A stretch of 64,000 nt of DNA from Topomyia yanbarensis (taxonomy: Eukaryota > Arthropoda > Insecta > Diptera > Culicidae): assembly GCF_030247195.1 (NCBI RefSeq), contig NC_080672.1:1240001-1304000 (forward strand), in the 5' to 3' direction. The notes beneath the pieces are model-generated. The model saw only the letters and a list, made by a program, of their open reading frames with translations. It did not search any database and had not been told where the DNA came from. Made by a program: the position numbers and the translations under genes. Shown here piece after piece: positions 54,222 through 64,000 of this stretch (its first letter is position 1; every line of letters begins with the position of its first letter).

Positions 54222-57200
54222 TTAAATTTGGATATTGATGGTTTTGAGGAACGTGTATATAAGGGACATGTAGAGAATATCGCGGCTTGCTAGTACATCT
54301 CGAACCGGGACATTGGGTGATCTTCCTCGGGCCCGAAGGGAATCGAATAGTTGAGATCTGGCAGAACAGTACTCGGCGCATGCCCAGACAACATGTTCGA
54401 TTTCGTGATAACCGTTGCCACAAGCGCAGATACCGCTATCCACGAGCCCAATACGTCGGAGATGTGCGTCCAGCGTGTAGTGATTGGACATGAGCCGAGA
54501 CATCACGCGAATGAAATCCCGACCCACATCCATCCCTCTGAACCAAGGTTTCGTCGATACCTTAGGGATTATCGAATGTAGCCACCTTCCCAGTTCACCA
54601 TTGCTCCATGATGTTTGCCAACTTTCGAGGGTTCTCTGATGAGTAATACTGAAAAATTCGCTGAAGCTAATTGGTCTTTCATATATGTCACCTTGCAAAG
54701 CGCCCGCCTTAGCTAAAGAGTCCGCTTCTTCATTACCTGGAATGGAGCAATGAGAGGGGACCCAAACAAAGGTAATCTGATAAGATTTTTCAGATAACGT
54801 ACACAAGGACTCCTGTATCTTCCCCAGAAAATACGGTAATTGCTTTTTAGGCTTCACCGCACGAAGAGCCTCGATAGAGCTGAGGCTGTCCGAAATGATG
54901 AAGTAGTGATCTGTGGGCAGAGTGTCGATGATCCCAAAGGTGTACTGAATTGCAGCTAACTCTGCGACGTAAACTGAAGCGGAATCATTGAGCTTGAATG
55001 AAGCGGTGATAGTATTGTTGAAGATACCAAAGCCAGTGGACCCATCGAGATTTGATCCGTCAGTGTAGAACATTTTGTCACAGTCGACTTCTCGGAATTT
55101 ATTATAAAATATATTGGGGATCACCTGCGGGCGTATATGGTCCGGGATTCCACGAATCTCGTCTTTCATGGATGTGTCAAAGAAAACAGTTGAATCAGAA
55201 GCATGAAAGAGATTGACACGGTTGGGATAGTATGAAGAAGGATTGATATTTTGTGCCATGTAATCGAAGTACAAGGACATAAATCGGGTTTGAGAATTGA
55301 GCTCGATAAGCCTTTCGAAATTTGCAATTACTAACGGGTTCAAGATATCGCATCGGATGAGCAATCGATAGGAGAGTTCCCAAAATCGATTTTTCAGCGG
55401 AAGGACGCCCGCCAGCACTTCTAAACTCATCGTATGTGTCGAGTGCATGCAACCCAAAGCAATACGCAAACAACAATATTGGATTCGCTCTAGTTTGATG
55501 AAATGTATGTTCGCAGCGGAGCGGAAACAGAAACTCCCGTACTCCATCACCGACAATATTGTTGTTTGGTACAGCCTGATCAGGTCTCCTGGGTGGGCAC
55601 CCCACCATGTTCCGGTTATTGTACGGAGAAAGTTGATCCTTTGCTGGCACTTCTGTTTCAGATACCTAATGTGACATCCCCAGGTTCCTTTAGAGTCGAA
55701 CCAGACCCCGAGATATTTGAAAGTTGAAACCTGAGCAATAGTTTGACCCATTAATTGAAGCTGTAGTTGCGCTGGTTCACGCTTCCTTGAAAATACGACT
55801 AGCTCAGTTTTCTCCGTGGAGATCTCGATACCTAGCTGGAGGGCCCAAGCAGACAAATTGTCCAAGGTATCTTGCAATGGTCCTTGCAGATCGACGGCTT
55901 TGGGACCTGTAATAGAGACCACACCGTCATCTGCAAGCTGCCTTAGCGTGCAGGAATTGACAAGACATTCGTCAATGTCATTCACGTAAAAGTTATAGAG
56001 AAGGGGGCTTAGACATGAGCTCTGGGGAAGACCCATGTAGCTAATTCGTGATGTCGATAAATCACCATGCGAAAAATGCATATGTTTTTCAGACAGCAAG
56101 TTTAGCAAAAAGTTGTTTAGAGTCGGTGAAAGATCATGCTGGTGCAGCTTCTCAGAAAGAATTTTGATAGAAACTGAGTCAAAAGCCCCCTTTATATCTA
56201 GGAAAACTGATGCCATCTGCTCTTTGCTAGCATAAGCCATTTGAATTTCTGTTGAGAGCAACGCAAGACAATCGTTCGTCCCTTTGCCTTTGCGGAAACC
56301 AAATTGTGTATCTGACAGTAAGCCATTTGCTTCAACCCAATTATCGAGGCGAAACAAGATCATTTTCTCGAACAACTTTCGGATACAGGACAGCATCGCA
56401 ATCGGTCGATACGAGTTGTGGTCGGAGGCTGGTTTTCCTGGTTTTTGAATGGCGATGACCTTCACTTGCCTCCAGTCATGAGGGACAATATTACCCTCAA
56501 GAAACTTATTAAATAAATTCAACAAGCGTCTCTTGGCAGAGTCTGGCAGATTCTTTAACAAGTTAAATTTGATTCTGTCTGGCCCTGGGGCTTTATTGTT
56601 ACATGATAAGAGAGCAAGTGAGAACTCCACCATCGAAAACGGTGTTTCGTTCGCGTTATTGTGAGGGGACGCGGCGCGGTAGATCTTCTGTGCCGGAGCG
56701 GAATCCGGACAAACCTTCTTGGCAAAATCGAATATCCAACGGTTTGAATATTCCACGCTCTCATTGGTACTGTTTCGGTTTCGTAAGCGCCGGGCCGTAC
56801 TCCAAAGAGTGCTCATCGATGTTTCTCTCGTTAGTCCGTCGACGAACCGGCGCCAGTAGCTACGTTTTTTGGCTTTTATCAAACTCTTCATGCGCGTTTC
56901 CGCCATCGCGTACTGTCGGTAGCTAGCTGGCAGCCCGTCGTCCCGGAAGGTCTTATACGCAGCGGCCTTCTCCGCGTACACGTCTGAGCACTCTTTGTCC
57001 CACCATGGATTGGGAGGACGCCCGCGTGAATTCGCGTCTGGTACGCGTTTAGTCTGAGCTTGAATCGCGGTATCGAGAATCAAGCCAGCCAGGAACCCGT
57101 ACTCTTCCTCCGGAGGAAGCTCTTGTGTCGATTCTACTTTTTCGGATATCGCGGACGCGTAGCTCTTCCAATCAATATTTCGCGTGAGGTCATACGAAAC

Positions 57201-57919
57201 ATTGATTGTATTCGGTGGCCCTGAACCCTTAGCAATATTAATTACGATTGGCAGATGGTCGCTGCCGTGGGGATCAGAGACTACCTTCCACATGCAATCT
57301 AACCGCAGCGATGTCGAGCAGAGGGACAGATCTAAGGCGCTCGGTCGCGCTGGAGGGACAGGAATCCGTGTCATTTCACCCGTATTCAAAATAGTCATAT
57401 TGAAGTTGTCGCAAAGCTCATGGAGTAGGGTAGATCGATTATCGTCATGAAGGCAACCCCATGCCGTGCCGTGGGAGTTAAAGTCACCTAAAACTAGCCT
57501 CGGTGCGGGGAGGAGTTCCGCAATATCGCAAAGCCGTCGGTGGCTAACTGAGGCTCTGGGGGGATGTAGGTGGAAGCAATGCAAAGTTCTTTGCCTTTAA
57601 TTCTGGTTTGGCAAGCGACAACTTCAATGCCTGGTGTCGAGGGGAGGTCGATCCGATTGAAAGAATAGCACTTTTTGATCCCCAAAAGTACTCCCCCGTA
57701 AGAGTCTTCTCGATCCAAGCGAATAATATTAAAATCGTGAAAGTGTAGGGTTATTTCTGAAGTGAGCCATGTCTCGCATAGGGCAAATGCATCGCATTTC
57801 AAATTATTTAGTAAGATTTTAAACGAATCGATTTTCGGGATAATGCTTCTGCAATTCCACTGTAGAACAGTGATTAAATCCTTGACCTCGTTCGATGAAT
57901 TAGCCATCGAAGGATACAA
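54222..57919 (-). pseudogene. I-clade ORF2 (endonuclease, RT, RNase H) with one frameshift
   Basis: It starts MYPSMANSSNEV at 57919, overlapping the ORF1 end. The endonuclease opens with VLQWNCRSI and ALCETWL. Near 57540 the reading frame must change by one base to reach LVLGDFNSHGTAWG and the intact SDHLP motif. From there one frame runs to 54222. RT motifs are PGPDRIKFN, NSYRPIAML, FLDIKGAFDSV, GLPQSSCLSP and a catalytic LADDGVV (Leu instead of the usual Tyr before ADD). RNase H has Asp in FYTDGSNLDG, Glu in VAELAAI, Asp in ISDSLSSIEA and Asp in GNEEADSLAK. A C-terminal Cys/His block (CACGNGYHEIEHVVWAC) completes it. Apart from one indel it is whole. Confidence 0.82.
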
Positions 57920-59222
57920 TCGCTGAAAGGAGGGGCCATTTCGCAGTGAACTGCATCAAGAATGTTTTTACTGCGGGGAGAAAGCTTATCAAGATACTTT
58001 TAAGGGGGTCAGAAATGTTTAACGCTGTAAGAATACGGTCCACAATGTCAGAGAAATTTATTAATCCAGCACTGTTTTCTTTCTCTGGCTGAGATATGGG
58101 AACACTTGGGGTTTTTGATGTTCCTGGAAGTGCTGGGAACTCCTTTTCTGAGCTCAGGTTACTGAGACCGGGAGCGACTTGCTTCGGTTTTGCACCAGTA
58201 CTTCCTTGAGTAGTTATTTTAGGGGGACCATGAAGAGACACCTTCTGGCCTTTACGACGAAGCTTGGAAGAAGAAATGTTCTTCCTTTTTCTACTACTTC
58301 TAGGCACAGCAGAAGATGTTCCCTCCTGGGGTTCATCACAGTCGCCTTCGTCAGTAGACAAATTGGTAAAGATGTTCGTAGAGACAGGTGGCGTAGCTAT
58401 CTTAAGCATTTCTGCAAAAGATCGCTTAGAGCGTCCCTGAAGGGAACGCTTAAGATTTTCCTCGCGCTGTTTGTACGCGGGGCATGAAGGGAGATCATGT
58501 GGGTTTCCCCCACAGTAGAGGCACTTTTCGACATCTCTACCACAGGAATCATCCGCATGATTCCCACCGCATTTCCCACAGCGGGCTTTATTGCTACAAT
58601 GGGAGGCTGTGTGTCCCAATTGTTTGCAATTAGTACAGTTCATGACCCGCGGCACAAAGAGGCGAACAGGTAGACGAACCTTGTCAAAAAGGAGGTAATT
58701 AGGCAGGGCAGAGCCGGCGAAGGTCACCCGATAAGAGTCTGAGTTGACGTATGTTTTCTTCCCGTCAGCTGCGACTGATGCTGAATGCAAACGTTTGCAT
58801 TCCAGTATCTTCACTGGCTTAAGCATGGGGTCTTTGAAACAGCCAGTCCCATATTTTAGCAGGTCCTCGCAATTCAGACTCGAATCGGAAACGACCCCAC
58901 TGACTTCAACCCTGCTAGCTGGAATATACACCCTGTACTCCCTCGTAAAGGGCTCGTATCCAGCAATATCGTTTGCCTGAGTTGAACTGTTAACCACCAC
59001 CCGAAGCTTATCAGGCCGAATTTTCGATATTTCTGTCACGGCCGAATACCGATTCGTCAGAACTCGAGAAATCTGCAACAGATTCAAACACTTTTTTTCT
59101 TTGGTCCGAAAGAAGATCACAAATGGCCCGGTGGCCGAGCTCGGATATACCTTGAGCCGGGGAGCCGATTTTATTTCGACGTCCATCTCACCTTGAGATG
59201 AACCGCCGTCAGGGGAAGTCAT
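57900..59222 (-). CDS. I-clade retrotransposon ORF1, Gag-like with three zinc knuckles
   Basis: 440 aa, unbroken. An RRM-like N-terminal half (KVYPSSATGPFVIFFRT) is followed by three CCHC-type knuckles at residues 196-247 (CTNCKQLGHTASHC, CGKCGGNHADDSC, CLYCGGNPHDLPSC). A basic Ser-rich segment (RKRKNISSSKLRRK) and a hydrophobic tail follow. It binds element RNA to form the RNP in this family. The start is chosen at the ATG right after the 5' UTR. The last 20 nt overlap the ORF2 start, suggesting reinitiation-type translation. Confidence 0.83.
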   Translation of the reverse strand: MTSPDGGSSQGEMDVEIKSAPRLKVYPSSATGPFVIFFRTKEKKCLNLLQISRVLTNRYSAVTEISKIRPDKLRVVVNSSTQANDIAGYEPFTREYRVYIPASRVEVSGVVSDSSLNCEDLLKYGTGCFKDPMLKPVKILECKRLHSASVAADGKKTYVNSDSYRVTFAGSALPNYLLFDKVRLPVRLFVPRVMNCTNCKQLGHTASHCSNKARCGKCGGNHADDSCGRDVEKCLYCGGNPHDLPSCPAYKQREENLKRSLQGRSKRSFAEMLKIATPPVSTNIFTNLSTDEGDCDEPQEGTSSAVPRSSRKRKNISSSKLRRKGQKVSLHGPPKITTQGSTGAKPKQVAPGLSNLSSEKEFPALPGTSKTPSVPISQPEKENSAGLINFSDIVDRILTALNISDPLKSILISFLPAVKTFLMQFTAKWPLLSAIVSFDG

Positions 59223-59541
59223 TTTTGCACGGGCCTATTGCCCAGTGCACGTTATTAAGACAACCAAGAAGGGGAAACGAAAACTAATACTTAGCTTGTG
59301 TATGTAACGGTATCCAGACGGCTTACTAGAAGAACACTGTTTCACTTCACTGACCGGCTAACGGTACTCAGAAACAGAAGCACAAAAGAAGGGAAAAAAT
59401 ACTGAAACCTCAACTAGGCGCAGAGTGTGTAAATAACCTTGAACGCGGATTAACACTATTTGTCGCTATAGAGTGTACGGACCGATGACAAAAGACTTCT
59501 ATCTCGACTGAGTGCTCGATAACGAATGAAAATTCGTCATT

Positions 59542-60307
59542 GTCGACAGTGGTCACACACAACCGCCGCTAGAACCAAACACATTTGATCTATTTAATTT
59601 CCCCGCTACATACCAAGGCCAGGTTTTTTTTATTATCGTCTGGTGTCTGATTTAAGTTAATTATCCATCGTACTTCGGTGGGTAACAAATCTAATAGAGA
59701 CTGTCAGTATTCTGTCTCTTAACAGAGGTATGGCGGGAGCAAACCCGAAGTTCGAATGAAATAAATAATTCATTGGTTTAGGTATTGACGTTCGTGTCAA
59801 TACCTTTTTTAAAAATTTATCCTACGAGGAAAATAATCACAGCTCAGGAATAGCACAAAAATTTGTGCATTGGATTTGGAGTCCTAAGGATTGCAGGTTC
59901 AAATCATGCCTCTGGGGCGATTTTTTCATATAACTGCTTTCATTTAACTCGCCATTTCGACCATTTTCCCCATTGGATACCGCCAAATATGTCTTAAATA
60001 AGGTATTAACCCTAACGTTAAAAGTCAAACAAATGAATTAGCTATATTTTATTACTGCTACAGAGTGCAAAAATGTTGGTGAGATGTCACTGCAGTTTCA
60101 ACATTTAGTACTACTAATTTTTTGCAGAGTTATCGCTATTCGATGTGATGTGGTACTTTTTAGCCGATGTGAAATGTACTTTTTAGCATCTCCATTCATA
60201 GAATTTGATATTTTACTCTAATTGAAAAACCAACACGACAAAAAGTTTGTCCAGAATTTGGTTAACAACTTTGCCGAGAACTGTAACTAGCTATGATTTT
60301 TTTTATA
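59542..60307. other. intergenic DNA with weak tRNA-like stretch
   Basis: 59868-59920 contains 'gcattggattt', 'ggattgcaggttcaaatc' (box B-like) and 'ctctggggcga', resembling the 3' half of a tRNA-Arg or tRNA-Trp. No matching 5' acceptor is present. No gene called. Confidence 0.35.
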
Positions 60308-61680
60308 TCAGTCTATCTTCTAACCTCGCACAAAGTAAAAGCAAACAATCTCTACGCTATAGACACCAATGAAGCAAGCCAACGCTTTGTTCTATATCCA
60401 GTGCACAAACAGTATTGTATCGTTGCCCACGGTTGCACAGTGAAATGAGTCTGCCAAAGGAAAGAAAAGTGCCCATGCTACGAGCTAACACAATTTCGAT
60501 CTACTTTAATCAAACTCGTCTTAGAACCAACAGTTCTAGAGGTGAAACAACTAGTTAAAGTTAAAATGGAGCTTAATCTCGCGGAAGTTACGTTACACAA
60601 CGTCAGAAACATCGTTGCAAAGAACAATATGCAACACAAGGTCGAACTAAATAACACTAGATTCAAGATCTCTGTGTATATGGAAAACGACATGGTAGAC
60701 GTTCGTATACCTTATTTGGCAATTATGACTAAACCAATACCTTCTTACATGAACCTATAAGCAAACAACGCTAATCACACATTCCGGACAGACTCCAACA
60801 TGCCAATTCTGTAACCACTACGGAAAAACATGCGCCGAAGCAACTGATCAAAACTCATCTACTACAGCCAACTCTAACAAGCAGCCACCGATACTTACAG
60901 ATACACCAAAAACAATGGCTCAATTAACCAGTAGTGAAAGGACAACAACCATGACAACAGCTCCTAAATCAACAACCAGCAGTAAAGAAGCAAATATTAT
61001 TTACATTATTTCTTCTTTACATTTTAACGACATTCAATTAACTAGTGATTACTGGGTAGGGAAAGTTGTGAAAATTGCAAGAATGTGAAGCTGATCGGAA
61101 ATCTAGAAGTGCAGGGTCATTAGAACAGGCTTAATATCTTACGGTGTTGGCTTTTGTCTTCTGTTGACAGAGGTTGAGCATAGGCAGCATAACCACGAAT
61201 CACTCAAATCCACCAACATGCCTCCTGGTAAAGACAGACTTGTCCCTCGTTACCGTGAGAACCGAATTGAATGTCATTAAAATGTAAAAAAGAAAATGTA
61301 ACAACATATAGTCGCAATAAAAAGGAAAAAAAGAAACAAATACCGACGAAGACGGAGTTACAAAAACGACCCGTTAATAACAGGAAACGAATAAAAACCT
61401 CTGACCGTGCACAACAAGAAAGCAGTACCGATGATGACATGTACGTGAACGATAACGCGGGAAAAGTCAGACTGAAAGATACGATGGATAAGGCAACTAA
61501 TGTTTCACCATCAAGGAAACGGATCTCAACCCGCAGTAGCAAACTACGTCAACAAGATCTGGCAGATAGATATTTTTAGTATTTTTTTATGTTCACTTAT
61601 TTTAAAAACCTAAACGATCTGCGGCTCAGTTGTGCTAACGCATCAGGCCGTGTCAAATAAATCTTTTGAAAAAAAGAAAT
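60308..61680 (+). mobile_element. family beta copy 2: ORF1-only non-LTR element
   Basis: It begins with the same TCAGTCTATCTT 5' end as copy 1. The ORF1 ATG (MSLPKERKVPML) is followed by broken pieces of the RRM-like region, a deleted GIPNG block, and the zinc-knuckle region (CQFCNHYGKTCAEA). After a foreign insert (about 61001-61344) come DEDGVTKTTR, a basic tail (KRISTRSSKLRQQDLADRYF) and a stop at 61579. An A-rich 3' end near 61660-61680 follows with no ORF2. Frameshifts show it is dead. Confidence 0.6.
61001..61344. mobile_element. insert of about 340 bp within beta copy 2
   Basis: ORF1 sequence matching copy 1 is interrupted between 'aaagaagcaaat' and 'aaagaaacaaat', which look like a 12-bp target duplication with one mismatch. 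The right end is A-rich ('gcaataaaaaggaaaaaaag'), suggesting retroposition of an unidentified short sequence. Confidence 0.45.
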
Positions 61681-61880
61681 AAGAAATTCCCATATAAGCT
61701 TCAACTTTAATTTTTATTTCTAAGAGGGCTCCATAAATTTTCAGAAATCTAATTCGTATTTTTGATGCTAGTGGCGCCAAATGTCCTTAAAATGCATGAA
61801 ACGTTCAGATTTTATGTTATTCCGATTTTTTTAGATAGATAGACTTTTTGGGACTTTACTGATTGCGCAACATTTTGTCT
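61681..61880. other. spacer, no gene seen
   Basis: AT-rich, nothing supportable. Confidence 0.35.
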
Positions 61881-62340
61881 CTCTCATTTAGAAAGGTGCA
61901 ATCGGTTGGAATATCGACCTTTAAACCGAGGCAGGTAGGGTCGCGTCTCTTATGTCATTCGATTCAATTCGCCGAGACAGCAAAATGTCTGCGTATGTGT
62001 AAAACTTAGTTTCAAATGAACAGTGTAACGCTCCCATAAGCTGCTATTGAATTTTTGGTTGATCCGACTTCCGGTCTTGGAGTTACGGGTTGAAGAGTAC
62101 GGTCACACAGCAAATTCCCTTGTAAACTGGTAACACTATCCACCCTTCTTCCACTCACGCCCCTCCAAAACTCTCTCACTCCCCCCTCAGACTAAACTCA
62201 CACCCGAATCTCCTTCGCCCGCCCGTATACCGATATATGATAGGTTGTTCCCAACGTATCCTCTCCTCCCACTAATTGTCCCCTTACCCTCCCCGCCACC
62301 CTGCACTTTAAAATATGTCAACATGAAGACAACATTGAAC
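61880..62340 (-). repeat. mosquito dispersed repeat delta, minus copy
   Basis: The reverse complement carries 'attcaatagcagcttatggg' and 'actcttcaacccgtaa', matching 52850-52931. The C-rich tail 'cctccccgccaccctgcact' and 'catgaagacaacattgaact' matches 22150-22300. Confidence 0.5.
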
Positions 62341-62794
62341 TCAGGCTGATTAAGCCAATTAAACATTATATTTTTGTTTGTTTCAAGTGTGTCAGCGTCG
62401 ACATGTGCACTCATATATACTTACCAAGTGTAATAAGAACGTAAAAGACATTTCCACAATGTTATTAACTCGCTGCTGCCCAACGCCGCCTATTGGCGGG
62501 TTACGGGAAAATCGCTATAGAATAAACACGATTGTATGTTGCCACCACTATGAAAACCTCTTCACAACATTTCCATTAATCATACAAATGCATTGTTTGC
62601 ATTTTGATATCACCAGTCTTCCCATGAACATCGACCAGTGTACAACATTTCGTGCATGCGTTCAACCTCAAACATGATTTGCCGTTGTATACAGGTTTAC
62701 ATCGAACACCGAATCCAAGAGAACGATGTGCAAACTTAGGTTGTTACACCGTGTGCGTACACAAGAAAGGCACACACAAAACATAATGAAGTGT

Positions 62795-63165
62795 ATCGAT
62801 TTTGTTTCGACAAATTTAAGACTAAGAGAACTAAAAGCAATGAAATTGAAAGACGGATAGGTATTCTAGAGTGAATCAGTTATACACTTAGAACGGAAAA
62901 CTAGGACGGCGTCGGCGGTAAAACATGATGATGAGTTATGATCTATCAGTGACCATGCGGTAGCCTTGGGTGCAACGCCCAACTCCTACTTAGCAGAAGG
63001 CAAAGAATTCTTCACACTTCCTTTCGATCATGTCCATATGACACTGCCTAGTCATAGTTTTCAGTGCTAAGTTTATAACTGATTCACTCTAGAATACCTA
63101 TCCGTCTTTCAATTTCATTGCTTCCATTTCTCTTAAATTTGCCGAAAATAGCCAACCAAATCGAT
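62795..63165. repeat. inverted repeat, arms about 100 bp
   Basis: Arms 62795-62900 and 63045-63165 are complementary, with a long identical core ('gaaagacggataggtattct', then 'agagtgaatcagttata'). The centre of about 150 bp has no gene. Flank 63170-63270 (minus) shares 'actagttttctctttc' and 'gactcatt' patterns with repeat gamma. Confidence 0.55.
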
Positions 63166-63689
63166 ACAGTAGAACCTTGCGGCAATTAAAACATAGTAAC
63201 AAAACAGAATGAGTCAATGCTAGTGATGATGAGTGAGAGAAAGAGAAAACTAGTGTCAAGAAACTGTGTGTACGAACACCGCGTACGTACATAGGGTTCG
63301 GATGTGTAGACAACCACGTGCACGTACCCATCTTGTACCCACACAAAATGTACTAAAGCGAATATGGTATTCGATGTTCAATTGGGAAGACTGGAAATCA
63401 CTATGTTGAATACATTCAACGTGGAAAGTTGAAAATTTGAGGAAAACGAGAAAAAAACTTTTTTGTGTATATCAGAGTTATTTTGTTAAAAAATGTTTAT
63501 GCTTTTTAAATTTCTGGAGATTTTTTTTTAAGTTGTTAGCTTGTAGTACTCCTATGTAGCTGTGAAATTATTTTATAAACGTTGCGGAAATAAAAGTTGT
63601 TGGCAATAAAATTTGTTACTTTTTTCAGAATTAAATGAAAAATTTCATATTGCGTGACTCGCCAGAAGAACAAAGGAAACTGTTACATT

Positions 63690-63960
63690 AATTCTTGCTG
63701 TGCTGATCTGTTGAATGACTCATCTGTAGAAGCAAGAAGTGGTGCTCCAGCCAAATACGGAGACTATTGACATCCGGTCTTTTCGCGTTAGACCGAATAT
63801 TCGTGATGTGAAATATTTGCTGAAGCTGAAAATGGAAATTATGCTTACGAACATTGCCTTTAACACACTTTACCATGTCCGGCATTCAGTGCTGATGTCA
63901 TTCAACAAATTATCCCAGGCGAAACCAATCATTTTACATAACAACTTGTAACACGTGGTT
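63690..63960 (+). pseudogene. non-LTR ORF1 fragment (beta-related)
   Basis: The reading TETIDIRSFRVRPNIRDVKY, then KMEIMLTNIAFNTLYHVRHS, then SFNKLSQAKPII lines up with family beta ORF1 (NTISINFNKTRVRLTVQEVE, KMELNLAEVTYI, HHVK, FRSLAQAENFI). About 70 codons are open, more diverged than copies 1 and 2. Confidence 0.5.
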
Positions 63961-63961
63961 G

Positions 63962-63966
<5 letters not shown>

Positions 63967-64000
<34 letters not shown>
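63967..64000. repeat. (TA)n microsatellite, continues past window end
   Basis: An uninterrupted run of alternating A and T from about 63967 to the last base. Confidence 0.95.

Larger units (their letters stand above)
53359..59529 (-). mobile_element. essentially full-length I-clade non-LTR retrotransposon
   Basis: About 6.17 kb on minus. Direct 12-bp copies of AAATTCGTCATT flank it (53348-53359 and 59530-59541). The 5' end starts CATTCGTTATCGAG, like the CAT start of I elements. A 5' UTR of about 300 nt leads into ORF1 (59222), ORF2 overlaps ORF1 by 20 nt, and a 3' UTR of about 860 nt ends in an A-rich tail next to the left duplication. RNase H downstream of RT fits the I clade. Confidence 0.8.

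Noticed and set aside
54351..54581. Plus-strand frames opposite the I-clade ORF2
   Set aside because: They lie antisense to a clear reverse-transcriptase/RNase H frame.
59868..59920. Possible tRNA gene
   Set aside because: Box B-like and acceptor-like 3' half only; no pairing 5' acceptor and no convincing D arm.

Overview
The window looks like a transposon-dense stretch of insect nuclear DNA, most probably from a culicine mosquito (Aedes/Culex lineage; genus not resolved). Three things support this: small spliced S1-protease genes with signal peptides, TATA boxes and AATAAA signals; CR1-clade (T1/Q-like), I-clade, R1, RTE and Ty3/gypsy retroelements of the mosquito kind; and a tRNA-derived SINE resembling the Feilai type. 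No bacterial-type operons, rRNA or CRISPR arrays are visible.

Host genes. I can build seven host genes, all S1-family (chymotrypsin/brachyurin-like) secreted serine proteases or protease homologues. On the minus strand these are SPH-1 (3599-4522, 3 exons), SPH-2 (4701-5615, 3 exons), SPH-3 (26207-27202, 3 exons), an active protease (27495-28557, 3 exons) and SPH-4 (43240-44219, 2 exons). On the plus strand there is a tandem pair of single-exon, apparently active brachyurin-like proteases (10990-11886 and 13084-13980), each with a conserved TATA/initiator promoter and an AATAAA signal. Four of the seven have lost catalytic residues. His57 is Lys, Asn, Asn or Val; Ser195 is Glu, Glu, Gln or Asp; one has also lost Asp102. 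The rest of each open frame and the splice sites look maintained, so these resemble purposeful pseudo-proteases rather than decayed genes.

Mobile DNA, left to right. 0.8-3.4 kb: an RTE-like remnant and a degenerate ~335-bp tandem repeat. 6.3-9.8 kb: MITEs, an ORF1 remnant of a non-LTR element, and an LTR-like repeat with TATA/initiator. 10.0-10.6 kb: Ty3/gypsy pol remnant. 14.1-18.4 kb: another ORF1 remnant, a 2.7-kb element with 38-bp perfect terminal inverted repeats, and a foldback MITE. 18.8-22.1 kb: repeat family 'alpha' copy 1, split by a 1474-bp hAT-like foldback element. 22.9-23.5 kb: a 592-bp relative of that foldback. 25.6 kb: R1 remnant. 32.7-40.3 kb: alpha copy 2, split by a structurally intact 4.8-kb CR1-clade retrotransposon and a 1062-bp hAT-like element. 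41.3-41.9 kb: two opposed SINEs. 45.5-48.2 kb: a decayed I-clade element with a nested MITE. 49.8-51.5 kb: a TIR element packed with short repeats. 53.35-59.54 kb: an essentially full-length I-clade retrotransposon (12-bp target duplication) carrying one frameshift. 60.3-61.7 kb: an ORF1-only retroelement copy. 63.7-64 kb: a further ORF1 fragment and a (TA)n run.

Because alpha copies 1 and 2 are homologous, each serves as the empty site for insertions in the other. This lets three insertions be defined to the base from sequence alone. The remaining intergenic DNA is AT-rich with no supportable gene; gaps are noted individually.
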